Source: Pinus tabuliformis
Taxonomy: Eukaryota > Streptophyta > Pinopsida > Pinales > Pinaceae
Assembly (NCBI GenBank): GCA_031772625.1
Contig: CM062813.1
Coordinates: 766,010,720 to 766,074,719 of the forward strand
Length of the DNA stretch: 64,000 bases
Direction of reading: 5' to 3'
Below the pieces are notes generated by a model. That model was given only the letters and a program-made list of their open reading frames with translations. It did not search any database and was not told where the DNA came from. How positions within the stretch are numbered: the first letter of the stretch is position 1; the number at the start of each line of letters is the position of its first letter. The position numbers and the translations under genes are program-made. Below, one piece after another: positions 1-10,880 of the stretch.

Positions 1-1
1 A

Positions 2-2011
2 GCTCATTTAACCAGAACGCTAGGATTCAGACATGGTGAACTACCAACAAAGTACCTGGGGAATCAAATTGATATAAACCCTACAAGAATAGCAAACTGG
101 CAGCAAGTCATAGAAAAGCTCAAGAATAGACTTGCAAGTTGGTCTTTTAGATCGCTGAACATAGCAGGAAGATTGGTATTACTGAAATCAGTTCTCCAAT
201 CTATACCAATTTATCCTCTATCAATCATGGCTGTTCCCAAAGGGGTATGCACTAAAATGAAAGAAATCTTTGGAAAATTCATATGGGGAGGGCCAAAACA
301 ATAAAGGAAATGGGCACTAGTCTCATGGAAAAGCTTGACAAAAAGAAAAGAAGAAGGGGGTTTAGGACTTAGAGACCCAGACATTCTGAACAAAGTTCTA
401 GGAGCGAAGCTATGGTGGAGGTGGATGAGGGGAGGAAATGACTTATGGAAGAGAATATGGACACAGAAATATAATATGCCTGTAACAACGGCAGGCATCC
501 TTAGACTAGAAGAAACCCCAAAAGGATCTACAATATGGGAATTGGCAAGCCAAAGTAGAAACATCATAAACCATTATGCATTCTGGGAAATAAGAGGAGG
601 AGGTATAGCTAGATTTTGGGAGGAGGAATGGAAACAAAGAGACAAAATGGTCAGTATACAAGCTCTGCAAAGTATACATCAAAAGGCAGCAAGGGAGGGG
701 CTCGAATATGTAAGAGAATATTGGAAAGAAGGGGAGCCAGATGGGATATGGCGAACATGGAGAAAACCAGAAGAATGGGATGAAAATATAGATCAAGAGC
801 AAAAAGGAATATTTATAAAAGAATTGGAGTCAAGGAAAATCAAAGCCAGACTAGGACCGGATATTCTTGGATGGGGAAAATCCACAAGAGGGGCCTTCAC
901 AGTCAAAGAAGCTTATTATTTAACAACCCACCAGGAGAGAGAGGGAGAAACCTTAGACTGGGAAATAATTTGGAATAGTAAGTGGTGGCCGAAGATAGCT
1001 ATATTTGCTTGGCTAGTTGGAAAAGAAAGGATCCTGACGTGGGATAAGATACAAAAACGAGGTTTCCTGGGACCCCTGAGATGCAGCCTTTGCAAACAGG
1101 GGAACGAAACCCAGGAACACATTCTGAACTCTTGCCCATTCGCTCAGCATCAATGGGTAGAGATCAGAAGACTCTTCGGAAAATCAAATAGAGATCCCAA
1201 TGATATTAAAAAGACCATCTTCCAATGGGGTAAGGGACAATTCTCATGCAAGGTTGTAAGGAGAACTTGGAATCTAGCCATAGGATTTGTTATATGGCTT
1301 CTTTGGAAAGAGAGAAACCGAAGGATTTTCTTAGACAAGGCCAATACTCTGGAAAAGATTTGGAGAGGAATTCAAAACTCAATTAGAGAGACCGTTCTGG
1401 CAGAGACATGGGAGGAGGAAGATTGGAAAGCGAACCCTGAAGAAGGAAGAATCTTAGCAAAACTAAATATGGAATTCGGCATGGTGTATCTTAGAAAAGA
1501 AAAACAGCAATGATCCCAGACTCAGAGTCCAGAACAGTTCAGTTATCCTGGGCGAAATTTCATTAAATTGAACTTTGATGGGGCTTCCAAAGGGAACCCA
1601 GGGCTGGCAGGTTTTGGAGGCATCTTTAGAGACAGTGAGAGACACACAAGATGGGTGTATGCAGAATGGGGAGGCGTAATGACCAACAATGAAGCATAAC
1701 TGTGGGTTGTTTATCAGGGTCTAAGGATAACAGTAAGGAATGGCTACACAAATCTAGAAATTGAAGGTGACTCACAGATAGTAGTGGAAATGCTACGGAA
1801 TCTCAACAATGGGAAAGATTGGGAGCAAGTAGCAAAAAGCTGGAGGACAGTAGGGATCATTCAAGACATGGCCGAAATTTTAAAGAGAATTGAATACAAA
1901 ATCATTAACCACGTCAGGAGAAAAGGAAACAAAGCTGCAGACTACCTTGCAAACTGGGGATGCAAAGAACAGGGGGAAGGGTCGACAGCATCTGCCAACA
2001 ATAATGAATAA
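2..2011 (+). pseudogene. LINE ORF2 C-terminal fragment: RT end, zf-RVT, RNase H
   Basis: One reading frame runs from base 2 to 2011, broken by stops at 302-304 (TAA), 1511-1513 (TGA) and 1697-1699 (TAA). The first 100 codons match the region after the RT palm (KYLGNQID, LASWSFRSLNIAGRLVLL). Next come GGLGLRD and an LWWRW block, then the zf-RVT zinc segment with CSLCKQGNETQEHIL (C-x2-C, then H). After the second stop the RNase H domain begins with NFDGASKGNPG (first Asp), then NNEA (Glu), EGDSQ (Asp) and a final NKAADYLANWG block, so the catalytic residues are still visible. In a live element this enzyme copies its own RNA at a nicked target site and removes RNA from the hybrid. The three nonsense codons make this copy inactive. 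Confidence 0.85.
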
Positions 2012-2940
2012 ACCGAGATGGGAGGAACTCACTATAATAATCACTCAGGACCATAATGGAACCACAACACAATAAAAAAGATCCCCAGAGACCCCCGATC
2101 GGGGTGATAATGGTGGCGATCAGGGAAATTAATACGAATCGGGCGAGGGATGATGACGAGGCAAATGGGATTTGGGTAATGATGAAGGCGGACAGAAAGA
2201 TCAGCAGAAAGGATATTATTCCAAGAAGGAGCTGCGATGAAGTAATGAAAGACGAAGTTGGTGGAGATAGTGCTGCAGAGATTGGACGTGGGTATGATGG
2301 CACAGAAGGAGGACGTAGAGAGGTGGGCGGTCATGAAAACGGCAGGTGGCAGAAGAATCTGGAGAAGAGAAATGAGGAGAAATGGCGGAGGAGAAATCAT
2401 AAAGGAGGGAGGAGGGGCAAAGGAAGGAGTCTATTTAACGAAATTTCAGAGAGTTCGCAAAGAGACAGGGTGGTGAAAACTCCAGTTAGGTCCACAGAAA
2501 GGCAGAGGAGGCAGAGAGAACAACCAAGCAGCGCCGAAAGGAGGAAACGAATGTCTACAAGGAGAAGAATGAGAAATGAAGCAGATGAGGAGAGCAGAGG
2601 CAGGAAAAGTCCGGAAAAGAAAGGGAAAAGGATCAATGTTGGGGAAACTACAGAGCAGTATCAGACAGTTTAGGACGAGACCAAGGACGAAGTGGAAATG
2701 TTTGATTCTGACCAAGACAGATCTGAGCAACCAAGAAAGAGTGTATGGAAGGTTGAGAGGCAATCAAAGGACAAACCACAGGAAGAAAGGAAGTATGGAG
2801 ATAGGAGAGGCAAAGGGCGAGAGGAGGGAGGCGACCTTGGGAGCACTTCGGGTATGAAAGGTCCAGGAGGCAGAGGAAATTATGTGAATAGAGGAAGAGC
2901 AGGACGGGGATGAGGCCAACGCAGTAGAGGAAGAGGATGG
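2012..2940 (+). other. Purine-rich, Arg/Glu-rich segment downstream of LINE RNase H
   Basis: The + strand is strongly A+G biased for about 900 bp. The bias keeps several overlapping frames open, the longest being 2056-2673 (205 codons, rich in Arg, Glu, Lys and Gly, with no recognisable domain). Open frames in such a biased stretch are weak evidence of coding. It sits between the RNase H stop and the coiled-coil frame at 2941 and may be an eroded linker of one longer C-terminal extension. Confidence 0.4.
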
Positions 2941-3417
2941 TTGGAAGGGAAATGGGAGAAATGCGAATCATTACCGGCAAGAAGATATAGAAAAACGCTG
3001 AAGAAGATGATACAGTTCGTAGAGCAAGCCTACAGTGAAAACACTAATGAGGATATCAGAAGAATAATACAGCAATTGGAGGAAGAAGCTACTCAGGGTC
3101 AGTCAGAATCAGAAATGGAAGATTGGGAATACCTGCTACCGGATCCAGGGAATACTAGAGGGCACATGACACTGTATAAACAAGCCTTGCATGTATACTG
3201 GGTTATGAAAAAGTTGCTGGCTAAGGCCATGGAGTAGGTGGCCATGGAGATGGTTGAACTGGCCCAGGGAATTCCTAATTTGAAGAAAGAAATGCAGAAC
3301 ATTCAAGTCACCCTGATGATGCAGGACAACAAACTGGAAGAGATACAACAACAGACAAAGAAGATCAATCCGGGAATAAAGAAAGAAGATGATCAGCAGG
3401 AAGCCATGGCTGGTTAA
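2941..3417 (+). pseudogene. Coiled-coil C-terminal frame of the LINE
   Basis: A frame of about 158 codons, broken by one TAG at 3235-3237. It encodes a charged helical protein. The first part has LKKMIQFVEQAY and IRRIIQQLEEEA heptad-like stretches. After the stop, MEMVELAQGIPNLKKEMQ continues the helical character and the frame ends shortly before the 3' UTR. The TTG at 2941 is not a convincing start, so it may have been translated as part of a longer protein with the upstream purine-rich region. I know of no standard third ORF in plant LINEs. A role in RNP assembly is only a guess. Confidence 0.45.
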
Positions 3418-3597
3418 TATCTGAAGATATGTATATGCTTTCCATAGTTTTTTGAATGCTGGTGGATAGTTTTTGGTTTCAGTATCAGTTTATAATGCAA
3501 TTAATAACCAGTAGTAATCTTTTTGAATGCTTAGTATACTTAGCCTGGACAAGAAGACTTAGTATTTTTTGTTTTTGGATGGCTGTCAAAAACTTAA

Positions 3598-3643
3598 GGT
3601 GGCCAACAGACCCGGTTTCCCTTCGGGGCGGGTTGAGGCCACC
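3598..3643 (+). other. Nested hairpin in LINE 3' UTR with UUCG tetraloop
   Basis: Three nested stems can be read directly: GGTGGCC (3598-3604) with GGCCACC (3637-3643), ACCCG (3610-3614) with CGGGT (3629-3633), and CCC-TTCG-GGG (3619-3628) at the tip. Its position at the 3' end of a LINE fits a 3' hairpin recognised by the element's own RT, which is known for several LINE families. The function here is inferred. Confidence 0.6.
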
Positions 3644-3670
3644 ATGAAAATGTACTGGTTTCAATTCGAA

Positions 3671-5555
3671 TTAATGGAAAACGTATGGTCCCTCCTCAGC
3701 TTATAATTTTTTTTTTTTTTTTTATGATAAATTAATTTAAAAACCAATGAAAAATCAAAATATCTCAAATTTTAGAGATTAGAATCTTTCTTTTTTTTGT
3801 TTAGGATGGGATTTAGAAAACTTTAAAGGACAACACACTTGTAGCTAATTCTATGACGACCATGTGTCAATTTTTATTTGGAACCAAACCCATCATTGAA
3901 CACCTTCGGTGTTTCAAAATGCAATTTAAACATTGATTTTAAATAACTTTCTCCACGAATGACATTGAAACACCTTTTGCTACAATAATCAATGTTGAAA
4001 TCGCTACAACAACCATGGAATACCTTTTGCTACAAGGACCAATATTGAGAGTGCGACAACAACCACTATTGAGATATTTTTTGTAAGTCATCATTTCAAT
4101 TGCCATAAAAAATAGTCTTCATTGTTTACTTTGTCTTATGCTTTAGATCTTAGATGCATAACATTTTACTTATATATTTTTTATCACATAGGATAAAATA
4201 GGGAATAAGCTAGGTAGTATGTTGTCTTTTTCTTTAATTTTCTCTTGTTTGTTGTTGAGGTTGCACAACTTCCATGTAAGTTTGTTGATGCACTATAATA
4301 ACAAAACATCCAACATAGATTGGATACTATGTTTGAGAATTTGGCTCATCACCTTGCTTGATTTGGTAGTTGCTTCATTAAGCTTTTGGTAAATTACTTT
4401 TCCTTGAATTTTTTATTATTTCTACTTGTAACAATAGATTTTAGGTGTCTAGGGCAAGAAACCTTGGTTTTTTGCTTTAATTGTAGGAATTTTTGGTTTC
4501 TTTAATTTACGAGATCGTAGAATATTTATCTTTAAGAATATTGCACGCAATTAGTTAACCTAGTGCTTCAAATGCCAATGTGTAGTTAGGCCTAGTTTCT
4601 ATGCTAGGTTTAATCCATATTTTACATATGTATTCATCCTTGACAATATATATATATTTTTTACCTCCTTTATATATAGATGTAACATCCCCCTATTCAA
4701 CCCCTGCTCATTTTAATGATGATTGTGATTGTAATGCCAATGTGGAAGGAGCACGACTGGTTGGTATGAATCATTGGCCTGAGAGAAACTTGCTTGCTCA
4801 TCTACTTTATTTGAAGCCACTTTAATGTCCAAATCCTACTTGCCCGCTTGTATTTCTTGAAAAGCCACGACCCATACAAACTGAATTAAATGCCAAGGTG
4901 GCTTGTATACTTAGTCAGTGAGTTATCTGACAGGTGTTACATGATGTGATTGGGTCTAAAATGAATATAGAAGAACTCAATGACGAGAATTACAAGGTGA
5001 AGAAGTGGTGACACCCTCACCTCAAAAGTGAGGAGGTGGCGTAACAGACTGAACCACATCCTGACGGATGAAGAGGCGTGATTAGACTAAGCAGTACAAA
5101 GGGCAAGGTGGTGGCCATTGCTTGGGCTTCTCCCTCGTAGATCGAAGAGAGGATGAGATGAAGAGCCAAGTTGGGCTGTGGTAGTTGCAAGAAAAGAGAA
5201 GAAGGGGCATTGGATGCTTTGAAATGGATCATGGTTAGCCATAACTAGCTGACATTCCCATGTTTTCTAAGGATTTTTCCATTGAACTGATGGCCTACTC
5301 TCTATTACCTAGGTGATCATCCACATGGCTATGTTTTATAACCATTGAGTTATTTTCTATGTCTATGTGGCCTATGTTAACTTAAGTGAGGGAATGGACC
5401 ATTGAATGTTAGTTGTTAAGTTGGTGAAGCATTAGAATAATGGAGTCCATCTCTTGAAATCATGTTGAACCTGTTGGGGTGAACCCTTTCCCTGTGCAAG
5501 CATTTCCTCAAACCTTGGATACGGATCGCGGGTGCCCAGTTGCAAGGAAGGTTGT
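3671..5555. other. No gene seen; AT-rich intergenic DNA
   Basis: I find no supported coding region. It holds a T-run at about 3706-3723, a degenerate ~50-bp direct repeat at 3968-4066 (each copy has CCTTTTGCTACAA), and a short hairpin at about 5018-5036 (CCTCAC/GTGAGG). The few small open frames here look like chance. Confidence 0.5.
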
Positions 5556-5564
5556 AGTGTAGCT

Positions 5565-5862
5565 AGGGAAAATTTTAAGGATGTAAATTTCTCTTAAAGT
5601 TTAAAAACCTTGGAAAATTTCATTAGTGCCTAATATGCAATCTATAAAATGTTTGTTAATATCTTTGTAAACATATAATTTTTTTTAGTAATTTTATGTA
5701 TAGTTATAAAATTTCAGCGATTTGAAAGGTAAAATAATTTTATACTATAAAATTTAGGCAAATAATTTTTAGAAAAAAAAAAAAGAAATTGGTGAACCTT
5801 TTTTTGGACAAATAATAGAAAATTATCCCACTTGCGAATATTAGCCACTAAAATTTTCCTTG
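5565..5862. mobile_element. MITE copy 1 (298 bp, 9-bp target duplication)
   Basis: The element starts AGGGAAAATTTTAAGG and ends TAAAATTTTCCTTG, giving an imperfect terminal inverted repeat around GGAAAATTTTA. It is flanked by AGTGTAGCT (5556-5564) and AGTGTAGTT (5863-5871), a 9-bp direct repeat with one mismatch. The interior is AT-rich and non-coding. A diverged second copy lies at 53230-53494, also with a 9-bp duplication. That size points to Mutator-like mobilisation in trans (inference from known superfamily habits). Confidence 0.75.
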
Positions 5863-5871
5863 AGTGTAGTT

Positions 5872-6746
5872 GGCTTATGGTTGGGTGGAGAGTGGAAGTC
5901 CCTCATTCAGTTGCTATACATTTCAAGCTATTCAAATAAGTATACTTGGCTATGCATAGTTTATTATACACAATGATATGCCTTATTATACTTATGTCTA
6001 ATAATTAATCATGTATCATTCACAAAAGAATGCCTGACTCATTTTATAACCATTGTTTACTAACTAACTTGCATATCTACAGTAGTTATGAGTTATTTGA
6101 GTTATGTGTTTGTGACCTTCTCATTCATTTGTAGGTTTCCTGATATGTCCCTTATTGGTGATTTGAAATCACTCAGGATTAACTATGATTTCATAAAATT
6201 TTAGTGATCTTTATATAGTTATGAGTTTGGGCAGCTCACTGCCATAATCAAGATGGTGGGTTATCTTATTAAGCGTTCAATTTATGTGTTGTGTACATGG
6301 AATGAATCTATCTCAGGAAGGTTGTTGAGATATTTGTATGTTCATGGTGAATGTTTTTCTTTAGATTCCTTCATGGTCATGGTTTAGCTTACGGATCAAA
6401 GTGTTTGTTGATATCCTCACGTTTTACAAAGTTATTTACATAAATATTCATGGATATTGGATGTCCTTAGCTAGACTATAACAAGGTGTGAATTCCACTA
6501 TCTAATATGCAATGAATATCATGGACCTCTGATTGTTTAAGGTTGTTGATTACCTTTCCCGATATAAGAAATTGTTTGGTTCAATGCACGACATGTCAAT
6601 AGATCTGAAAGTGTTTTCTTGGGATCCATTTTTTGGTATAATGTGATGTTGTTATATTTGAGTTTATAAAATAGCATTAGCTATGATTTAGCTTGTTTTA
6701 GTGCCTAATAGTAGGCATGTTGATAGGTCCACTGATTGTATTATGG
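5872..6746. other. No gene seen
   Basis: Unannotated sequence between the MITE and the LTR element. I see no open frame, repeat pair or RNA gene that I can support. Confidence 0.5.
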
Positions 6747-6751
6747 CTATG

Positions 6752-8217
6752 TGATGCAGGAGCATCTGACCCTCCCTTAATCGTTAGAAGAATCCAAAGT
6801 GGAGAACGAGAGGACATGGACCATCAGAGCAAAACAGGGGAAATTCTGTTCAAAACAGAGTAAATGATGGAATGGATAAAATTCTCGAGGAGACTTATTA
6901 AATGTAATCTGCCACATATGTATGCATGTAGACTGGAATCAGGGACAGTTGAGTGATTCAAGGAGAGGATTGATCGGATCCTTTCAGTGATCCGATCCAA
7001 TGTTTCCTTTATATATATATATATATATATATCATGAGATAGATATAGATAGACAGAGAGGGTAGATAGATTCGATGTAATCGAGAGGGGAACTTGTGCC
7101 TAAGGCTGAAATGCCTTAGAATGTAACTTTGTTGTGTATAATACAAAAAGTGTGTGTTTCATTATTGATTGTGTGCCTGTGTGTATTTCATATATATATG
7201 CGTTAATGGCTTGAAGTCCTGTGTGATAAGTGTGTTGATCGACCATTGATCATTGTAGGATCAATGGCGATCTAATGATATTGTTCTATATAACTGTTGG
7301 TTGTCGTGAGAACAGAGATGGCAAAGGAACCGGGTTTCAACATAAAAAATCATCAAAGGTAGACGAGATCACGTTAAAGGGGAAACAAACAAAGAATGCA
7401 CAGGGAACGTTAGATCTGTAAGATCAACGACCTGGATGGAGTCACTGCGGAGTAATTCATTCATATCGTATAAGAGGAAAGTAGGTTTAAAACAGTGGGA
7501 ATGGTATTTCGGGCGGCCTCAAACCCATAAGTGGTATTGAAGGGAAGGCCTCCGATCCCACTCAGCAAGTGACACGTAGCAGCGAGGAGGAGAGAGGAAA
7601 TTGCTTTTCGGGCGGTTAATCCTCACACACGTTGCTCACCCGAAATCCTTGTGAGCTGTTGGATCTAACATGAGTAGATCAACGGTTGAGATCTGTTGAG
7701 CAAGTTTGTTGATTGGTTTAATCACAACCGTCAGATCGAGTTACCAGATCGACGGTCGTGATCTAATCACAGGGCCAAGTGCGAAGGATAGTGGATATGT
7801 CAAAACTCCGATATAGCAATACGTCGATAGCCATTGGATTAGCGAATGAAATAGACGGTCAAGATCTGATTGCTAATCGTAGATGGGAAAGGTCGGCGGA
7901 AAGGTTTGGAGCCATTAAAGAGTAGACTCGACAGAGTTATAGTGTGGGGCTTTAATATTTGAGATATGGCCCAAGAGTTTGTAGCGGGGTTTTCTCGTGT
8001 ATTCCTTTGTTTTGCGATAAAGTGTTGAGGTCTTGATTTTTAAAGAAAAAGCCGAATAAGTGAGTGGTCCCGATTTTATGTGTTGGCTGGGTGTTTTAAG
8101 GCCAAAGCACTATCTAACGCTTCCGATAAGGTTTGTGGGCCATAAACCATAGGCTTCAAGGATTGAAAATTTTAAATGAAAGGGGTTTTTGCCTTACCCC
8201 AAGATATCCTTTCATTA
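6752..8217 (+). repeat. 5' LTR (1466 bp)
   Basis: Bounded by TG...TA (CATCA in the partner LTR). It holds a perfect 9-bp inverted repeat GATCGGATC / GATCCGATC (6972-6980, 6989-6997), then an (AT)n run at 7010-7032, then GATA-like repeats. Its 3' half carries a cluster of ACGGTYNNGATC-type motifs in both orientations (about 7655-7880). Confidence 0.88.
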
Positions 8218-8604
8218 TTTGGTATCAGAGAAGGGAAAGGATTTCCTACAAGAAGGAAGAAGAGTGCAAACAGAAGGAGAAAGAGGTACAGTTGTGTTGA
8301 AGACTGGAGAGTTTATGGTCTTTACTTTCGTGCAGATAGTGGCAGTGGAAGGTGAGAAGATTTGCAGCAACCTAGAGAAAGGTGTGATCAATTGGTTCCA
8401 GAGAAGAGAACCATAAGGATGCCAAAAGACTGAGTGAGGAGAGCTTGGTGAGGTATCATGTAGCAGAGGAAGATTATTACTGCAGAGGTTGGTTGTAGCT
8501 CACAAAAGATCATAAAGGCAATTCCACAGGGATGTGGGTAGAATTGCTAAGGACAAGGAGAAGCATATGACCAGGAGGTCATAAATTTTTGTGCCTCGGG
8601 AGTC
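8218..8604 (+). other. Interior of the LTR element, with tRNA-iMet primer-binding site
   Basis: TGGTATCAGAG at 8220-8230 matches the initiator-Met tRNA 3' end, two bases after the LTR. A 75-codon frame (8189-8416) starts inside the LTR and has no recognisable domain, so I do not call it a gene. The 3' end before the second LTR (CCTCGGGAGTC) is not a normal polypurine tract. Confidence 0.75.
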
Positions 8605-8858
8605 TGATGCAGGAGCATTTGACCCTCCCTTAATCAAAGGAAAAATCTAAAGTGGAGAATGAGAGGACGTGGACCATCAGAGCAAAATAGGGGAAATTCT
8701 GTTCAAAACAAAGTAAATGATGGAATGGATAAAAGTCTCGAGGAGACTTATTAAATGTATTCTGCCACATATGTATGCATATAGACTGGAATTAGGGACA
8801 GTTGAGTGATTCAAGTAGAGGATTGATCAGATCCTTTCAGTGATCCGATCCAATGTTT

Positions 8859-8892
<34 letters not shown>

Positions 8893-10092
8893 TGAGATAG
8901 ATATAGATAGACAGAGAGGGGTAGATAGATTTGATGTAGTCAAGAGGGGAACTTGTGCCTAATGCTGAAATGCCTTAGAATGTAACTTTGTTGTGTATAA
9001 TATAAAAAGTGTGTGTTTCAATGTTGATTGTGCACTTGTGTGTATTTCATATATATACGCATTAATGGCTTGAAGTCCTGTGTGATAAGTGTGTTGATCA
9101 ACCATCGATCATTATAGGATCGATGGTGATCCAACGATATTTTTATATATAACTGTTGGTTGTCATGAGAACAGAGATGGCAGAGGAACTAGGTTTCAGC
9201 GTAAAAATCCATCAAAGGCAGACGAGATCACATTAAAGGGGAAACAAATGGAGAATGCACAGGGAACGTTAGTTCTGTAAGATCAATGACTCGGATGGAG
9301 TCATTGCGGAGTAATTCATTCATATCGTATCGGAGGAAAGCGGGTTTAAAACAGTGGGAATGGTATTTCGGGCGGCCTCAAACCCATAAGCGATATTGAA
9401 GGGAAGGCCTCTGATCCCACTCAGCAAGTGACATGTAGCAGCGAGGAGGAGAGAGGAAGCCACTTTTTGGGCGGTTAATCCTCACGCATGTTGCTCACTC
9501 GAAATCCTTGTGAGCCGTTGGATCTAACATGAGTAGATCAACGGTTGAGATCTGTCGAGCAAGTTTGTTGATCAGTTTAATCGCAACCATCAGATTGAGT
9601 ACCAGATCGACGGTCGTGATCTAATCGTTGATCGCTAATTGTAGAGGCCAAGTGCGAAGGATAGTGGATATGCCGAAACTCCGATATAGCGATGTGTCGA
9701 TAGCCGTTGGATCGGCGAATGAAATAGACGGTCAAGATCTAATCACTAATCAGAGATTGGAAAGGTCAGCGGAAAGGTTTGGAGCATTTAAAGAGCGGAC
9801 TCGATAGAGTTATAGTGTCGAGGGTTTAATATTTGAGATCCGGCCCAAGGGTTTGTAGTGGGGTTTTCCTTTTTTATTCCTTTGTTTTGTGATAAAGTGT
9901 TGAGGTCTCAGTTTTTAAAGAAAAAGCCGAATAAGTGAGTGGTCCTGATTTTATGTGTTGGCTGGGTGTTTTAAGGCCAAAGCACTATCTAACGCTTTCG
10001 ATAAGGTTTGTGGGCCATAACCCACAGGCCTCAAGGATCGAAAAGTTTAAATGAAAGGGGTTTTGGCCTTACCCCAAGATCTCCTTTCATCA
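8605..10092 (+). repeat. 3' LTR (1488 bp)
   Basis: Direct copy of the 5' LTR with scattered substitutions and small indels, including a longer (TA)n run at 8862-8890 and a short extra stretch near 9626-9641. It ends CATCA, giving TGATG...CATCA terminal inverted repeats. Confidence 0.88.
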
Positions 10093-10097
10093 CTATG

Positions 10098-10880
10098 TAT
10101 AATATTTTGAATGTTTAGTATTTGAATAAGGCTCTCATTCCTGTAGATTTTGGTGTTCTAAGCAATGTCAGGTTTCTAGGAGAACTCTAGCTAAGTCACT
10201 TGAAGTCCTTAGACTTTATAAGTTTAAGTGTTGTAGAAGTCATATTTTGTGTTCAGAGATGAATGAATTATTGGTAGGATTTTGTATTTGGGGCGAGATA
10301 CATTATTGGAAGGATTTTTTATTTGCGATTGGATGGGTTATTGGCAGGATATTGTTTTTGGGTTTAATATTTTTTTAGGCTTTTGTCATCTAGTTGATCC
10401 GGGTGATTTGGGTGTTTGTGCATAATGCAAATGTTTGGAACACCAAATTTAGAATTGGTCATAATTACATGGAAGGAATAAATTAATATCAGAGACTTAG
10501 AGTGGGGCTCGCTTTGAGATTATTGGTGCGAGGCCGAATTACCTCGCAAAAATAGGTTTGTATCAGGGTCATTCGAGAGTCCAAAGAGGATGCCACATTG
10601 GAAATTTTATTCACACCATACTTTCCCCAAGAATGGATATCACATGATTTTGTTAATATGCACAACACAAACATCTATTGTGGGACATGCTTCGGGTGAA
10701 TATTGAGCAAGAGATATATTTCCCCATGGAGTGTAAAGATATTCGAGGGTAGGCCCCACTTGGTAAGATGTGTTAAGTAATCTAAGGGGACTGAGGGTTG
10801 TGCTGTTATGATTTTCAGTGAGCACCTGGATTTTCCCTTAGCTTGGATATAATGAAGAACTATGAAATTACATGGTGGGG
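10098..10880. other. No gene seen
   Basis: Flank of the LTR element up to the tandem 1.2-kb repeat. A small inverted repeat (GCGAGG/CCTCGC, about 10529-10548) is the only structure I noticed. The small antisense frames have no recognisable domain. Confidence 0.5.

Larger units (their letters stand above)
1..3670 (+). mobile_element. 3' part of a plant LINE (non-LTR retrotransposon)
   Basis: The left edge of the window cuts this element, so its 5' half (endonuclease and the RT fingers and palm) is absent. In order, it shows the RT C-terminal part, a zf-RVT region, an RNase H domain in the same frame, a purine-rich stretch, a short coiled-coil frame and a structured 3' UTR. RT-zf-RVT-RNase H is typical of plant L1-type LINEs. 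Stops in ORF2 show that the copy is dead. The 3' end is placed near 3670 because LINE-like 3' UTR sequence fades there. The nearby T-run at about 3706-3723 is not an A tail on this strand. Confidence 0.85.
6752..10092 (+). mobile_element. Complete non-coding LTR retrotransposon (long LTRs, 387-bp interior)
   Basis: Two direct LTRs begin TGATGCAGGAGCAT and end in CATTA or CATCA. They enclose a very short interior that opens with a tRNA-iMet primer site. The target duplication CTATG (6747-6751 and 10093-10097) is perfect, so both ends are secure. No gag or pol is present, so it must rely on proteins from another element. Long LTRs around a tiny interior are unusual: TRIMs have short LTRs and LARDs have long interiors. 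The interior lacks a clean polypurine tract before the 3' LTR. Confidence 0.88.

Noticed and set aside
211..567. Open frame of 118 codons on the - strand
   Set aside because: It lies antisense to the LINE ORF2 and has no domain; it is a shadow of the + strand coding sequence.
1914..2980. Several overlapping - strand frames rich in Leu, Pro and Ser
   Set aside because: They are the complement of a purine-rich strand. Low stop frequency from composition explains them.
5018..5036. Hairpin CCTCAC/GTGAGG as a terminator
   Set aside because: No transcript or gene upstream; a 6-bp stem is expected by chance in this much DNA.
8189..8416. 75-codon frame across the LTR/interior border
   Set aside because: It starts inside the LTR, has no recognisable domain, and is too short to support as a gene.
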